DNA of 64,000 nucleotides, from contig NZ_JH636441.1 of assembly GCF_000255705.1 (NCBI RefSeq), positions 851,180 to 915,179 of the forward strand, in the 5' to 3' direction. A program made the translations under genes and the position numbers. The notes under the pieces are model-generated. The model worked only from the letters and a program-made list of their open reading frames with translations, was not told where the DNA came from and ran no database searches. The stretch is from Zavarzinella formosa DSM 19928. GTDB taxonomy: Bacteria; Planctomycetota; Planctomycetia; Gemmatales; Gemmataceae. This document shows positions 33,567-42,405 of this stretch, piece by piece (position 1 is the first letter of the stretch; the number at the start of each line of letters is the position of its first letter).

Positions 33567-34244
33567 ATGCGCGTGCTACTCTTCGATATTGACGGTACTC
33601 TGATCCGTTCCGGCGGGGCAGGCAAGTATTCGATGGAAGCGGCCCTTCAGGCCGCCTTCGGCCTCACCGAGATCCGCGACCGCGTTTCGTACAGCGGCCG
33701 GACGGATCGGGCGATCATCCACGATCTCCTCCTGCTTCACGATCTTGCCGCGACCCCCGAAAATGCCCGGCTTTTGGAAGCTGCATACTTGGCCCATCTT
33801 CCGGAGGCGTTGGCAACGCGCGAGGGATTGGTTCTGCCGGGAATCGTGGAAACACTGGCCCGAAAACACGACGGTATCGCCATCGGCCTGTTGACCGGCA
33901 ATGTCGCGGCCGGGGCAGCCATTAAGTTGAAGCACTACGGATTGGCCGATCACTTTGCCTTCGGCGGCTTCGCGGACAATCTGTCCAGACGTGATGACGT
34001 CGCCCGGCGAGCCTTCGCGGAAGCCGAGCGGCACCTAAACATGAAACTAGACCCGGCGAATGTCTGGGTCATCGGCGACACCCCGGCCGATGTGCAATGC
34101 GCAAGGGCGATCGGCGCCAAAGCCATCGCCGTGCAAACCGGCTGGCACACCCCGGAAGAACTCGCCGCCGCCGGACCGGATCATTTGTTCCCGGATTTCA
34201 CTCATGCGAGGGAGTTGTGGCCGGTGTGGGGAATGATGGAATGA
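33567..34244 (+). CDS. HAD family phosphatase
   Basis: The protein is 225 residues. Motif I 'DIDGTLIRSGG' (nucleophile D8, acid D10), a helical cap after it, motif II Thr in 'GLLTGN', motif III Lys near 'KLKHYGL', motif IV 'VIGDTPADVQCARAIGAKAIAV'. Subfamily resembles phosphoglycolate phosphatase/beta-phosphoglucomutase-like enzymes; the substrate is not determined. The stop lies within a repeat region that probably terminates transcription. Confidence 0.92.
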   Translation: MRVLLFDIDGTLIRSGGAGKYSMEAALQAAFGLTEIRDRVSYSGRTDRAIIHDLLLLHDLAATPENARLLEAAYLAHLPEALATREGLVLPGIVETLARKHDGIAIGLLTGNVAAGAAIKLKHYGLADHFAFGGFADNLSRRDDVARRAFAEAERHLNMKLDPANVWVIGDTPADVQCARAIGAKAIAVQTGWHTPEELAAAGPDHLFPDFTHARELWPVWGMME

Positions 34245-34337
34245 CCAATGAGCCAATGACCAAACCGAGTGAATTTCATTTCCGTCTGGGTCGGTGAACA
34301 AATCTGATTGGTCATTGGTCATTGGTCATTGGTCATT
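34241..34337. repeat. Heptamer tandem repeat with upstream inverted copies
   Basis: Four head-to-tail copies of GGTCATT fill 34310-34337. Complementary copies (ATGACCAAT at 34241-34249, CCAATGACC at 34253-34261) lie upstream, so RNA across the region can fold into a long stem. It lies between the convergent HAD and esterase/SMP-30 genes, and the upstream arm includes the HAD stop codon. Probably a terminator or slippage-prone repeat. Confidence 0.6.
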
Positions 34338-34339
34338 GC

Positions 34340-36127
34340 TCAGAGGCCGGGTGCTTTCGGCAAAATGGGCGGGTCGTAATTGTTTACTCCCTTCACTTTC
34401 ACTTTGCGGGAATACACTTTGTCCCCGCACACGGCATAGATCGTGTCGAAGTCCGGGCCGCCGAAGGTGAGATTGGCAACTTTGCCATTTGGCGTCGGGA
34501 TGATGCAATTCACACGGCCGGCTTGGTCGCACACTTGCAAGCCCATGCGGGTCGCCACATAGAGGCGGCCTTCGCGGTCCACTCGCAGGCCGTCCGCGCC
34601 GCTGTCTTCGGCGGTGTCCGGCACATGGAGGTGGAAATACTTCTGCTTGTGGGCGAGGGTTCCATCGGCTTGAATCTGGTAGCTATACACCCAATGCGAT
34701 CGTGAATCGGCGACATACAGCAACGTTTGATCCGGGGAAGTGCAGATGCCGTTGGAGAACTTCAGACCGGTGTCGACGACTTTCTTTTCGCCCTTGGCCG
34801 GGTTGATGAGCCAGATTTTGCTGGTGTCCGAGTTCAACCCAGTCCAGTTCGGGTTGGTCACATAAATGTTGCCGTTATTCAGGACAACCAAATCATTGCC
34901 TTTGAATCCTTCGGCGATCACCGTTGGCTTGCCGTCGGCATCATAAGCCATGATGTGTTCGGCGCCGTTGGAGGCCGAGTAGAGCCGGCCATCCGGCCCG
35001 AAGGCCTGGCCGTCGTTCTTCTTGGTGTCTTTGAGGAACACGGCGGGTTTGCCATCGGCTCCGATTTTGTATGTTGTGCCGCTGGGAACCTCGTTGAAAA
35101 ACACTTCGCCCTTGATGTTGACCGCCGGGCCTTCCGTGAATTTGTACCCTTCGCCGACCAGCTTCCAGTCTTCGCCGGGGATCAGGATTTGCCGAAGTTG
35201 CGGCGACCCCAAACCGGCCTTCACCGGGTTCGGGTGATCTTTCCAAATCCACTTCATCGCCTGCGGGAAAATCTCCGTGGCATGTTGGCCGTTGTGGCCG
35301 CCGGTTCCCCAAGCGTGGTTGACTTCGTAACCCGCGAAGACGAAGGAGCGTTCAATTTCTTGGTTCGCCATCCACCAGTCGCCGCCATAAATGTTCTGGT
35401 CGGCGCTGCCGTCTTCCAAAAAGATGCGGATCGGTTTCGGTTCAACCTTCCGAATGAGCGTCGGGTAATTATTCCCGCCACGCAGACCGACATAGGTGCC
35501 GATGGAACTGAACACTCGCTTGAACGCATCCGGCCGTTCCCATGCGGCCGTGAAAGCACAGATCGCCCCGCTGCTGGCCCCGGCGATGCAACGGTCATTG
35601 CCGTCCTTCGAGAGTTTGATTTCCCGGCCATCTTGGGCCTTTTTCTTCTCCACTTCCGGCAGGATTTCATCAAGGATGAACTTGGCGTAGTCCCCGCCGA
35701 GGCCATCGTATTCGTAACTTCGGTTGAAGCGGTCAAGGGCCTTGTCATTTGGGGCCTTGACACGGCCGTGCATTACGAACACGCCGATGGTCACCGGCAT
35801 TTCTTTTTGGTGAATGAGTTGGTCGAACACTTTCGGGGCGTTGTACTGGATGCCGTCCTGACACACGAACACACACGCCGGTGTTTTGCCGTCGTATTGA
35901 GCGGGAATGTACACCCAATAATCCCGTGTGGTGCCGGGGAATATCTTGCTGTCCGAAAACACGTACTTTGTGACTTCCCCTTTGGGCCACTCGATTTTCG
36001 GTTCTTCTTGCTTGGTTTTGGTTTTCTTCGGCTCTTCCTTTTTGGAGGCGGGAGTCGTGGATTTGGGTGGTTCTTGGGCCAATACCCCGATGGAGAAAAC
36101 TAGCAGCAACGCCGCGGACAAACGCAT
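34340..36127 (-). CDS. Exported esterase fused to SMP-30/gluconolactonase propeller
   Basis: The protein is 595 residues from ATG 36127 with signal peptide 'SAALLLVFSIGVLA'. A Lys/Glu-rich linker precedes the esterase D/Fes-like alpha/beta hydrolase (~45-305) with 'VFVCQDG', nucleophile serine in 'GASSGAIC', acid in 'EDGSADQN' and His in 'GGHNGQH'. The second half (~320-580) is an SMP-30 propeller ('GYKFTEGPAVNIKGEVFFNEVPSGTTYK', 'GPDGRLYSASNGA', 'FSNGICTSPDQTLLYVADS'). The combination occurs in planctomycetes; it suggests degradation of sugar-ester material outside the cell. Confidence 0.92.
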   Translation of the reverse strand: MRLSAALLLVFSIGVLAQEPPKSTTPASKKEEPKKTKTKQEEPKIEWPKGEVTKYVFSDSKIFPGTTRDYWVYIPAQYDGKTPACVFVCQDGIQYNAPKVFDQLIHQKEMPVTIGVFVMHGRVKAPNDKALDRFNRSYEYDGLGGDYAKFILDEILPEVEKKKAQDGREIKLSKDGNDRCIAGASSGAICAFTAAWERPDAFKRVFSSIGTYVGLRGGNNYPTLIRKVEPKPIRIFLEDGSADQNIYGGDWWMANQEIERSFVFAGYEVNHAWGTGGHNGQHATEIFPQAMKWIWKDHPNPVKAGLGSPQLRQILIPGEDWKLVGEGYKFTEGPAVNIKGEVFFNEVPSGTTYKIGADGKPAVFLKDTKKNDGQAFGPDGRLYSASNGAEHIMAYDADGKPTVIAEGFKGNDLVVLNNGNIYVTNPNWTGLNSDTSKIWLINPAKGEKKVVDTGLKFSNGICTSPDQTLLYVADSRSHWVYSYQIQADGTLAHKQKYFHLHVPDTAEDSGADGLRVDREGRLYVATRMGLQVCDQAGRVNCIIPTPNGKVANLTFGGPDFDTIYAVCGDKVYSRKVKVKGVNNYDPPILPKAPGL

Positions 36128-36279
36128 GACGGCACTCCGGTGGAGAGTGGGAAACGATGGAAATGGGTTAAGAGGAATGGCCGTGCCGGACAAGGAAAAC
36201 GAAAGCCGGAATTGGTTGAGAGGAAACGCTGATTTGTTTTGAGAACAAATCAGCGGGAGATCATGGGGAAATTGGAAAA

Positions 36280-36350
36280 CTGGGGAACATGGATTCGAAC
36301 CATGACGGGCCGGTTCAGAGCCGGATATGCTACCGTTACATCATTCCCCA
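36280..36350 (-). tRNA. tRNA-Gln (CUG anticodon)
   Basis: Minus strand. Acceptor TGGGGAA (from 36350) pairs with TTCCCCA (36287-36281), with G as discriminator. The anticodon loop CTCTGAA lies between TCCGG/CCGG(C) arms, anticodon CTG. T-arm has GTTCGAAT between CATG-type arms. CCA is not added separately in the gene. About 71 nt. Confidence 0.93.
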
Positions 36351-36711
36351 AGAAAACGGTCCGTTTGTGCGACCGCTTATTTCAACAGTGATACTGTAGG
36401 TGTTCGTCGGGTTCGCGGGAAGAGGCTTCCGGCCGCACGTTTCGACGTTTCAATGTCTCGCCGGGAAGGAGGCGGCGAGTTGATTGCCGTTGATCCTCTC
36501 GCAACTGTTATTATCTCGGCGAGAAGTTCAAAATCCAATGAGTTGTCAGTGATGGCATCTCATCTCATCATGATTCTGTGCGGGATCGATCCGTTTGCGA
36601 ATCCCGGCGAGGAGCGGGGGAAAACCGAATGATCATTTTGCCCCGCTAGTTGCTTGTCCCGGAATTCGGGCACCCCTTGGCAAGGAATCCGAAACGGCGA
36701 AGGAATCGAAC
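36351..36711. other. Non-coding stretch between tRNA-Gln and VOC gene
   Basis: These 361 bases show no credible gene or terminator. They presumably hold the promoters of tRNA-Gln (minus) and of the VOC gene (plus). Nothing further seen. Confidence 0.4.
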
Positions 36712-37092
36712 ATGAAATTTGGGTATGCGATCCTTTATGTCGACGACGTGGAGAAGACGGTGGCGTTTTATGAATCCACCTTCGGACTGAAACGGCGCTT
36801 CGTTCACGAAAGCGGTTATGGCGAGATGGACACCGGGGACACGAAACTCGGCTTCGCCAGCGTTGAACTCGCCCGGTCGAATGGCGTCTCGTTCGTCCCG
36901 GCAAACCCCGAGGGGCCGTCGCCGGCAGTCGAGGTGGCCTTTGTGACGGATGATGTCAAAAAGGCTTTTGACGCGGCCGTGAACGCCGGGGCTTTCCCGG
37001 TTGCCAAACCCAAGCAAAAACCTTGGGGGCAGACTGTGGCCTACGTCCGTGATCTCAATGGCTTTCTGGTCGAGATTTGCTCCCCGATGTGA
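36712..37092 (+). CDS. VOC family protein
   Basis: The protein is 126 residues from ATG 36712 with AAGGA upstream. 'KFGYAILYVDDVEKTVAFYESTFGLKRRFVHESGYGEMDTGDTKLGFAS' and 'VEVAFVTDDVKKAFDAAVNAGAFPVAKPKQKPWGQTVAYVRDLNGFLVEICSP' are the paired VOC modules. The usual His in the first strand is replaced (Tyr/Ala region), so metal binding is doubtful; bleomycin-resistance-like or isomerase-like variants are possible. It stands alone. Confidence 0.88.
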   Translation: MKFGYAILYVDDVEKTVAFYESTFGLKRRFVHESGYGEMDTGDTKLGFASVELARSNGVSFVPANPEGPSPAVEVAFVTDDVKKAFDAAVNAGAFPVAKPKQKPWGQTVAYVRDLNGFLVEICSPM

Positions 37093-37202
37093 CCCGCCGC
37101 TTTGGAACCAACCCCGACGAATATGAGGATTTGCTGTTTAATCCCATGTCGGGAGCCACTCTGTGCTGACTTCCAGTTTTGCCTGACGGATTTCATCAAA
37201 TC

Positions 37203-39698
37203 CTAGAGCAAATTCAACGTGCCACGGGTGACGCCGAGTTGGTTCATGGCCTTCAGCAACCGCCATGTTTGGCGGCCATCCTCGGCGCCGGAGAGAACCC
37301 GCTTGTAAGTTTCCACCAATGCGGCCGCTTGCTCCGGGGTTTCTCGCACCATGTCGATACGGAAACGCCGCAGGCCGATGTCTTGCATTCGCTGGACATA
37401 CTCAGCCCCTGATTGCGGCACGCTATTGAACACCGTGTTTCGACAACCGGCGTCCGGTGTCACCGGAAAACTTGCCCCGGTGCGGTCTCGAAGGTCAACG
37501 GCGTGTTCCTCGCACGGCCGGCCGCAATCCCGCCAGTCTTTGCCTGTGGATAAGAACGCCGCGAAGACGCAATGCTCCATATGAAACATCGGCATATGTT
37601 GATGGATCACCGGCTCAAACCATTCGGCATGGGAATGTTTGACCAACGCGACCAATTGATCCCAGTTCAAATCATAACTGGGCACCAGTCGCGTCAGTCC
37701 CTCGGCCATCAGCACGTCGGCGGTGATTTCGTTGGCCACGTTTAGGGAGAAATCCCCGATCATAGGAATCTGGGGGGCGTGTTCACGGAAGTAGCCGATG
37801 CTGCCAAGATTCCTCACTAGAATCGCGTCCGGCTTTGCCCAGAGGATTGGCTTCAGGAAACCCTCGTCCCCCGGTTTCAAAATGCGAAGCGTTGCCAGCC
37901 CGATGGGCACCCCCGCCTCGTTGGCGAGCGGCACGGCCTCCCGATATCGCCGGACATCCTCGAAGTCCGCGTAAACCATCGTGGGTTTCAGCGGCAAAAC
38001 CGCCTTCAATTGCTCGATGGTATGAACCTGCACTGTCAGGAACGATTCGGGTTTCGTCGCGGCCACGGTTCGCCCGGCAATTTCTTTGCGAATGTTGGCC
38101 AAGGCATCCGGGTCGCCAACGGACACTTTCACGGCTTCTTCCCGGCGGGTCTGCAATTGTTCGGCCAGTTGTCGGCGCAGGTCGTTTAGCACGCTCTTCG
38201 GAATCATCGCATTGGCGGGCGCGCGAGACTCGACGGCGGCGAGTTCAAACGGCGTTTCGCCCAAACGGGATAACTGTTCTCGCACGGCTTCCACCGTGGT
38301 CGGTTGTTTGGTGGCCGCCTGGAGCGGGCCAGCCCAAGTTGCCGTGGCCGAATTCCCGGCGGGGTCGGTGGCCGTCGCCGTCAATGAGCCACCAAGATGC
38401 CCGGCGAGGGCGATGGTGATCGGAGTGCGATGAACAATCGAATCGCGGGCATAGGTTTGTTCGAGGCGTTTCCGTGTCGCGGGGTCGTCTGTTTTCCACA
38501 CCACGCACCCGACGGGGATGGCCGAAAGATCAACGGATTCGACATCGAACGACACATCGGCAAATCGACTCCCCGGTCGAATCTCCACCCGCCAGACACG
38601 GCCGCCCGGTTCCTTTTCTTGCGGTTTGCCGATGTCGAACATCAGTCCGTCGCCGGGCTTGACCGAATCCTCGATTGGACCTTGGGCTTGCAGGTCGATC
38701 CGCACCGATTTAAGCGTTGTGCCGACGACTTTGCCGATTCTCATGCCCCGATTCTTGGGGAACCGACCCCGCACCAATTGTTGGTGATTTGGCCCTTCCA
38801 AAAAGCCGGGCGTGAATCCGCGGGAGAAGGTTTGCTCCATGTCCATCAGTTGCCGGTCGGTGATCCGAAACGGCGAATCGTTGATGGCCGCATCAATTGC
38901 GGCCCGGTAGGTCGTCGCGGCGGCGGCGACGTATTCCGGCCCCTTGAGCCGACCTTCGATTTTGAAACTCACCACCCCGGCCTCGATCATATCCGCTACT
39001 TGGGCATACCCGGCGAGGTCTTGCGGACTGAGCAAGTATGCCTTGTCCCCGAGTTCGCGGTGTTCGCCGTCCACGTACATTTCGTAAGGGAGCCGGCACG
39101 CCTGGGCGCACTGGCCACGGTTGGCGCTGCGGCCGCCGAGGGCTTCGCTGGTGAGACATTGCCCGGAATAGGCGACACACAACGCCCCGTGGACGAACAC
39201 TTCAATCGGAACGCTGGTTTCTTCCCACACCCGGCGAATGTCGCTGACGGAAAGTTCCCGCCCGAGAACGACCCGCTCGACCCCGAGTTTCCCGGCGGCA
39301 AATTTCACGCCCCGACTTTCGGTGAGCGTCATTTGCGTGGAGGCATGGATTTCCAATTTGGGAACCAACCGCCGGATCAACATCGCCAGGCCGAGATCCT
39401 GCACGATGACGGCATCCACCCCGTTGGCGGCGATGGTTTGTAGATATTCCGCGATATCCGGCAGTTCGTCGCTAAAAATCAGGGTGTTCAGGGCGACGAA
39501 TCCCCGCACGTTGCGGTGATGCAGGAAGGCCATCACCTCGGGGAGTTCGGCCTCGGTGAAGTTGGTGGCCCGGTGGCGGGCGTTGAAACGGTCCAACCCG
39601 AAGTAAACCGCGTTGGCCCCATTGGCGCATGCGGCGCGGAGAGCGGTCCAGTCCCCGGCGGGGGCGAGCAATTCGGGTGTTCGTCGATTGAGTGTCAT
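37203..39698 (-). CDS. U32 family peptidase-like protein, long form
   Basis: The protein is 831 residues from ATG 39698. The N-terminal ~300 residues are the U32 barrel: 'ELLAPAGDWTALRAACANGANAVYFG', 'VDAVIVQDLGLAMLIRRLVPKLEIHASTQM', 'EVFVHGALCVAYSGQCL', 'GRSANRGQCAQACRLPYEM' and 'SFKIEGRLKGPEYV'. The middle matches the DUF3656 collagenase-like region, and a second barrel-like half ends with a Cys cluster. U32 proteins of this form include RlhA, which makes 5-hydroxycytidine in 23S rRNA, and tRNA hydroxylases; the cysteines may bind an Fe-S cluster. Substrate here is inferred only. Confidence 0.92.
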   Translation of the reverse strand: MTLNRRTPELLAPAGDWTALRAACANGANAVYFGLDRFNARHRATNFTEAELPEVMAFLHHRNVRGFVALNTLIFSDELPDIAEYLQTIAANGVDAVIVQDLGLAMLIRRLVPKLEIHASTQMTLTESRGVKFAAGKLGVERVVLGRELSVSDIRRVWEETSVPIEVFVHGALCVAYSGQCLTSEALGGRSANRGQCAQACRLPYEMYVDGEHRELGDKAYLLSPQDLAGYAQVADMIEAGVVSFKIEGRLKGPEYVAAAATTYRAAIDAAINDSPFRITDRQLMDMEQTFSRGFTPGFLEGPNHQQLVRGRFPKNRGMRIGKVVGTTLKSVRIDLQAQGPIEDSVKPGDGLMFDIGKPQEKEPGGRVWRVEIRPGSRFADVSFDVESVDLSAIPVGCVVWKTDDPATRKRLEQTYARDSIVHRTPITIALAGHLGGSLTATATDPAGNSATATWAGPLQAATKQPTTVEAVREQLSRLGETPFELAAVESRAPANAMIPKSVLNDLRRQLAEQLQTRREEAVKVSVGDPDALANIRKEIAGRTVAATKPESFLTVQVHTIEQLKAVLPLKPTMVYADFEDVRRYREAVPLANEAGVPIGLATLRILKPGDEGFLKPILWAKPDAILVRNLGSIGYFREHAPQIPMIGDFSLNVANEITADVLMAEGLTRLVPSYDLNWDQLVALVKHSHAEWFEPVIHQHMPMFHMEHCVFAAFLSTGKDWRDCGRPCEEHAVDLRDRTGASFPVTPDAGCRNTVFNSVPQSGAEYVQRMQDIGLRRFRIDMVRETPEQAAALVETYKRVLSGAEDGRQTWRLLKAMNQLGVTRGTLNLL

Positions 39699-39771
39699 CT
39701 GTTTTATCTTACATGCCGTGGGCCCGTTACAATGAGTTATCGGAAAGTGGTTGCCGACAGGGGATGAGCGC

Positions 39772-40182
39772 ATGGCCGAGCCGTGGTTCAAAGACGGGTT
39801 GCATTTCACCTGCACGCAATGTGGCAAATGCTGCGGGGGCGCGCCCGGTTTTGTGTGGGTGAACGACGAGGAAATCGCCGCCCTTGCGGAGTTTCTTGGC
39901 GAACCGACAGAGACGGTGTTTGGGTTTTACACCCGTCGCGAAGGTTCTCGACGAACCCTCCGCGAGAAAGCCAATTACGATTGCATCTTTTACGACCGGG
40001 AAAAAGGCTGCACCGTCTATCCCGCCCGGCCCCGGCAATGCCGGACGTGGCCGTTTTGGGAAACCAACATGAAGAACGAACAAACGTGGGAACGCACGGC
40101 CGAGGGTTGTCCCGGTTGTAATCAGGGAGATCTGATTCCTTCCGACGAGATTCTGAAACGCATTGCGGTGATGCGCGTATGA
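39772..40182 (+). CDS. YkgJ family cysteine cluster protein
   Basis: The protein is 136 residues from ATG 39772. 'HFTCTQCGKCCGGAPGFVWVNDEEI' and 'CIFYDREKGCTVYPARPRQCRTWPFW' give the CxxCxxCC plus C..C..Y..RP..CR pattern of the YkgJ zinc/iron-chelating family (PF03692). The role is uncertain; metal binding is expected. It overlaps the second YkgJ-like gene by four bases, a translationally coupled pair. Confidence 0.9.
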   Translation: MAEPWFKDGLHFTCTQCGKCCGGAPGFVWVNDEEIAALAEFLGEPTETVFGFYTRREGSRRTLREKANYDCIFYDREKGCTVYPARPRQCRTWPFWETNMKNEQTWERTAEGCPGCNQGDLIPSDEILKRIAVMRV

Positions 40183-40643
40183 ATCCGGAAATCGAGGCCC
40201 GTGTCCGCGAGATTTACGCTTCGGCCGACCAAGCGGTGGCCGCTTTCGGCCCGAAATGCGATGCCTCCGGCCGGTGTTGCCGGTTCACGGAATACGGGCA
40301 TATGTTGTTCATCAGCCAACTGGAAGCGGACGTTCTGCTGGCTCATGCCCCGGCCTATGCGAAGCCGGTCACCCGCGATTTTTGCCCGTTTCAAGTGGAC
40401 AATCTTTGCACGGCCCGCGACCCGCGACCGCTTGGCTGTCGGGTGTACTTTTGTGATCCCGCTTATGAAGAAACGGGCCAAAACATCAGCGAGAAACACC
40501 TCGCGGAGTTGAAAAAACTGGCCGATGAATTGAGTCTGCCGTGGCGATATGCCCCGCTGCACGTGTTCCTGAATGAAGGGGAGGGCACCGGCCTGGCGGG
40601 AGAGGAAACGGGCCGGATCAAATTGCCCGTGGTGGGCGGGTAA
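40179..40643 (+). CDS. Second YkgJ-like cysteine cluster protein
   Basis: The protein is 154 residues. It shows a divergent version of the family pattern: 'CDASGRCCRFTEYGHMLFISQLEADVLL' and 'CPFQVDNLCTARDPRPLGCRVYFCDP', with a longer C-terminal helical tail. The first CxxC is spaced as C-(5)-CC. The pair may form a heteromer. It is convergent with the threonine aldolase gene, ending one base before it. Confidence 0.85.
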   Translation: MNPEIEARVREIYASADQAVAAFGPKCDASGRCCRFTEYGHMLFISQLEADVLLAHAPAYAKPVTRDFCPFQVDNLCTARDPRPLGCRVYFCDPAYEETGQNISEKHLAELKKLADELSLPWRYAPLHVFLNEGEGTGLAGEETGRIKLPVVGG

Positions 40644-40644
40644 G

Positions 40645-41721
40645 TCAATCAAAGTCCGGCGACGATTTTCCCTTTGGCGGCGTCAATGTCCGGCAGACTT
40701 CCCGCAATTTGTCGGCGACGAATTCGGCCTGTTTGGCCGAGACATCTAGATGGGTGCAAGCCCGCATCATGTTTGCCCCGAGGATGCTAATGAGGATGCC
40801 ATGCTCCTTCATCGCATCCACGAGATGTTTGGCCGAGATCACCTTGGGATCAACCTCAAACCACACTAGATTGGTTTCCACATACGGCGGGTCTAGCCGG
40901 AGGCCGGGGATGTCCGTGATGGCTTGGGCGATCATCTTCGCGTTTTGATGATCCTCAGCCAACCGATCAATGTGGTTGTCCAAGGCATACAGGGCGGCGG
41001 CGGCCAGAACGCCCCCCTGACGAATGGCCCCGCCGAAGAGCTTGCGAACCCGCCGGGCCTTGGCAATCAAATCTTTTGGCCCGGCCAGCGCCGAACCAAC
41101 TGGGGCTCCGAGTCCTTTGCTAAAGCAGACGGAGACGGTGTCGAACGGTTCGGCCCACGCGGTCAAAGACACGCCGCTGGCGACGTGGGCGTTCCACAAT
41201 CTCGCGCCGTCGAGGTGCATCATCAACTTGTTGTCATGAGCCCATTTCGAGATCGCTTGAATCTTCTCAAGAGGATACACCCGGCCGCCGCCGCGATTGT
41301 GCGTGTTTTCGAGCGTGACCAAGCGAGTTTGCGAATAATGCTCGTTCGTTGGCCGGATTTTGTCTCGCAGTTGTTCGACATCAAGGACGCCGTAATCCCC
41401 GGCGACGGTGCGGGAAGTCACTCCGCTTAATACCGCCGGGCCGCCGGCTTCCCAAGTGAAAATGTGGCAGGTGTCATCGCAAAGCAGTTCATCGCCCGGT
41501 TGGGTGTGAACGCGGACGGCGATTTGATTGGACATTGTTCCGGAAGGAACAAACAGGGCGGCTTCTTTGCCCAACATGGCAGCGACCCGATCTTGGAGAT
41601 GATTGATCGTCGGGTCTTCCGCGTAAACATCATCCCCCACGTCGGCCATCGCCATGACCGCCCGCATTTCGGGCGTGGGCTTGGTCACCGTGTCACTGCG
41701 GAGGTCGATCAAATCTGGCAT
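40645..41721 (-). CDS. ltaE: Low-specificity L-threonine aldolase
   Basis: The 358-residue PLP enzyme cleaves threonine or allo-threonine to glycine and acetaldehyde. It opens '[42 protein letters not shown]', with '[18 protein letters not shown]', '[17 protein letters not shown]' and the Schiff-base lysine in '[16 protein letters not shown]'. All standard blocks present and length is typical. Adjacent to an exported hypothetical gene in the same direction (6 bases). Confidence 0.93.
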   Translation of the reverse strand: MPDLIDLRSDTVTKPTPEMRAVMAMADVGDDVYAEDPTINHLQDRVAAMLGKEAALFVPSGTMSNQIAVRVHTQPGDELLCDDTCHIFTWEAGGPAVLSGVTSRTVAGDYGVLDVEQLRDKIRPTNEHYSQTRLVTLENTHNRGGGRVYPLEKIQAISKWAHDNKLMMHLDGARLWNAHVASGVSLTAWAEPFDTVSVCFSKGLGAPVGSALAGPKDLIAKARRVRKLFGGAIRQGGVLAAAALYALDNHIDRLAEDHQNAKMIAQAITDIPGLRLDPPYVETNLVWFEVDPKVISAKHLVDAMKEHGILISILGANMMRACTHLDVSAKQAEFVADKLREVCRTLTPPKGKSSPDFD

Positions 41722-41727
41722 CTGGGA

Positions 41728-42282
41728 TCACTCTTTGGCGGGTTCCTCCCGGCGGTTCTCAAAGAACCACCGGCCTTCCACTTTTCTTAGGAAGATGGAG
41801 TAACCCTTCACCCCTTCGACGGTCACCGTGGCGGCTTCGCCAGCCTCCTCGAATTTCCCTTCGCGAAGGAATCGCTTGAGAGTAATCAAATTGTCCGGCT
41901 CGTCGGCGAGCTTCTTGCTCATCGCATCTGTCAGATACTTGAAACCAAGCAACTCGGCCTTTTGCCTCACTCGGGCCTGAAGTTCCGGCCCCTTTAACGA
42001 CGCGCCTTGGGCCGTTCCGGCGAGTTGCTCGGCGGCGACTTTTTCAAAGTACCCGGCTGATTTGAGAATCCGGGAATCGATGTAATCCTTGGGCATCAGG
42101 TGGGCGGCCAAGTAGTCGTATCGCTCCCGCTCGATGGCGAGAACCACCGAAGCAAGGGCGTCCCGAGGGCTTGACTGTTTGTATAAATCAGGGTTCGGGA
42201 GAATGCCGTAGCGGTCGCCTTCTTGGGCCGTGGCGACATGGCTGACCAGAAATCCGGCAAGCACCAACACGAGGCGTTTCAT
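41728..42282 (-). CDS. Exported hypothetical protein
   Basis: The protein is 184 residues with signal peptide 'MKRLVLVLAGFLVSHVATA'. The body is helical with 'SPRDALASVVLAIERERYDYLAAHLMPKDYIDSRI' and a beta C-terminus ('GYSIFLRKVEGRWFFENR'), reminiscent of NTF2-like or SnoaL-type folds with a Trp-rich final strand, but not confirmed. Probably co-transcribed with the threonine aldolase. Function unknown. Confidence 0.7.
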   Translation of the reverse strand: MKRLVLVLAGFLVSHVATAQEGDRYGILPNPDLYKQSSPRDALASVVLAIERERYDYLAAHLMPKDYIDSRILKSAGYFEKVAAEQLAGTAQGASLKGPELQARVRQKAELLGFKYLTDAMSKKLADEPDNLITLKRFLREGKFEEAGEAATVTVEGVKGYSIFLRKVEGRWFFENRREEPAKE

Positions 42283-42405
42283 GCGTCGTTCTCCCCGACC
42301 ATCTGCGTAACGTTAATGTATTGCTAACCGACCGTGCCGCCGGGTGCAACGCGGAGTTGCCGGACGGGACGGCAAGACCTACCTCACGGGCCGTATAATC
42401 CGATT

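Noticed and set aside
34727-36103. Long open frame opposite the esterase/SMP-30 gene
   Set aside because: It is an antisense shadow of a protein with clear motifs; the codon pattern follows the minus-strand gene.
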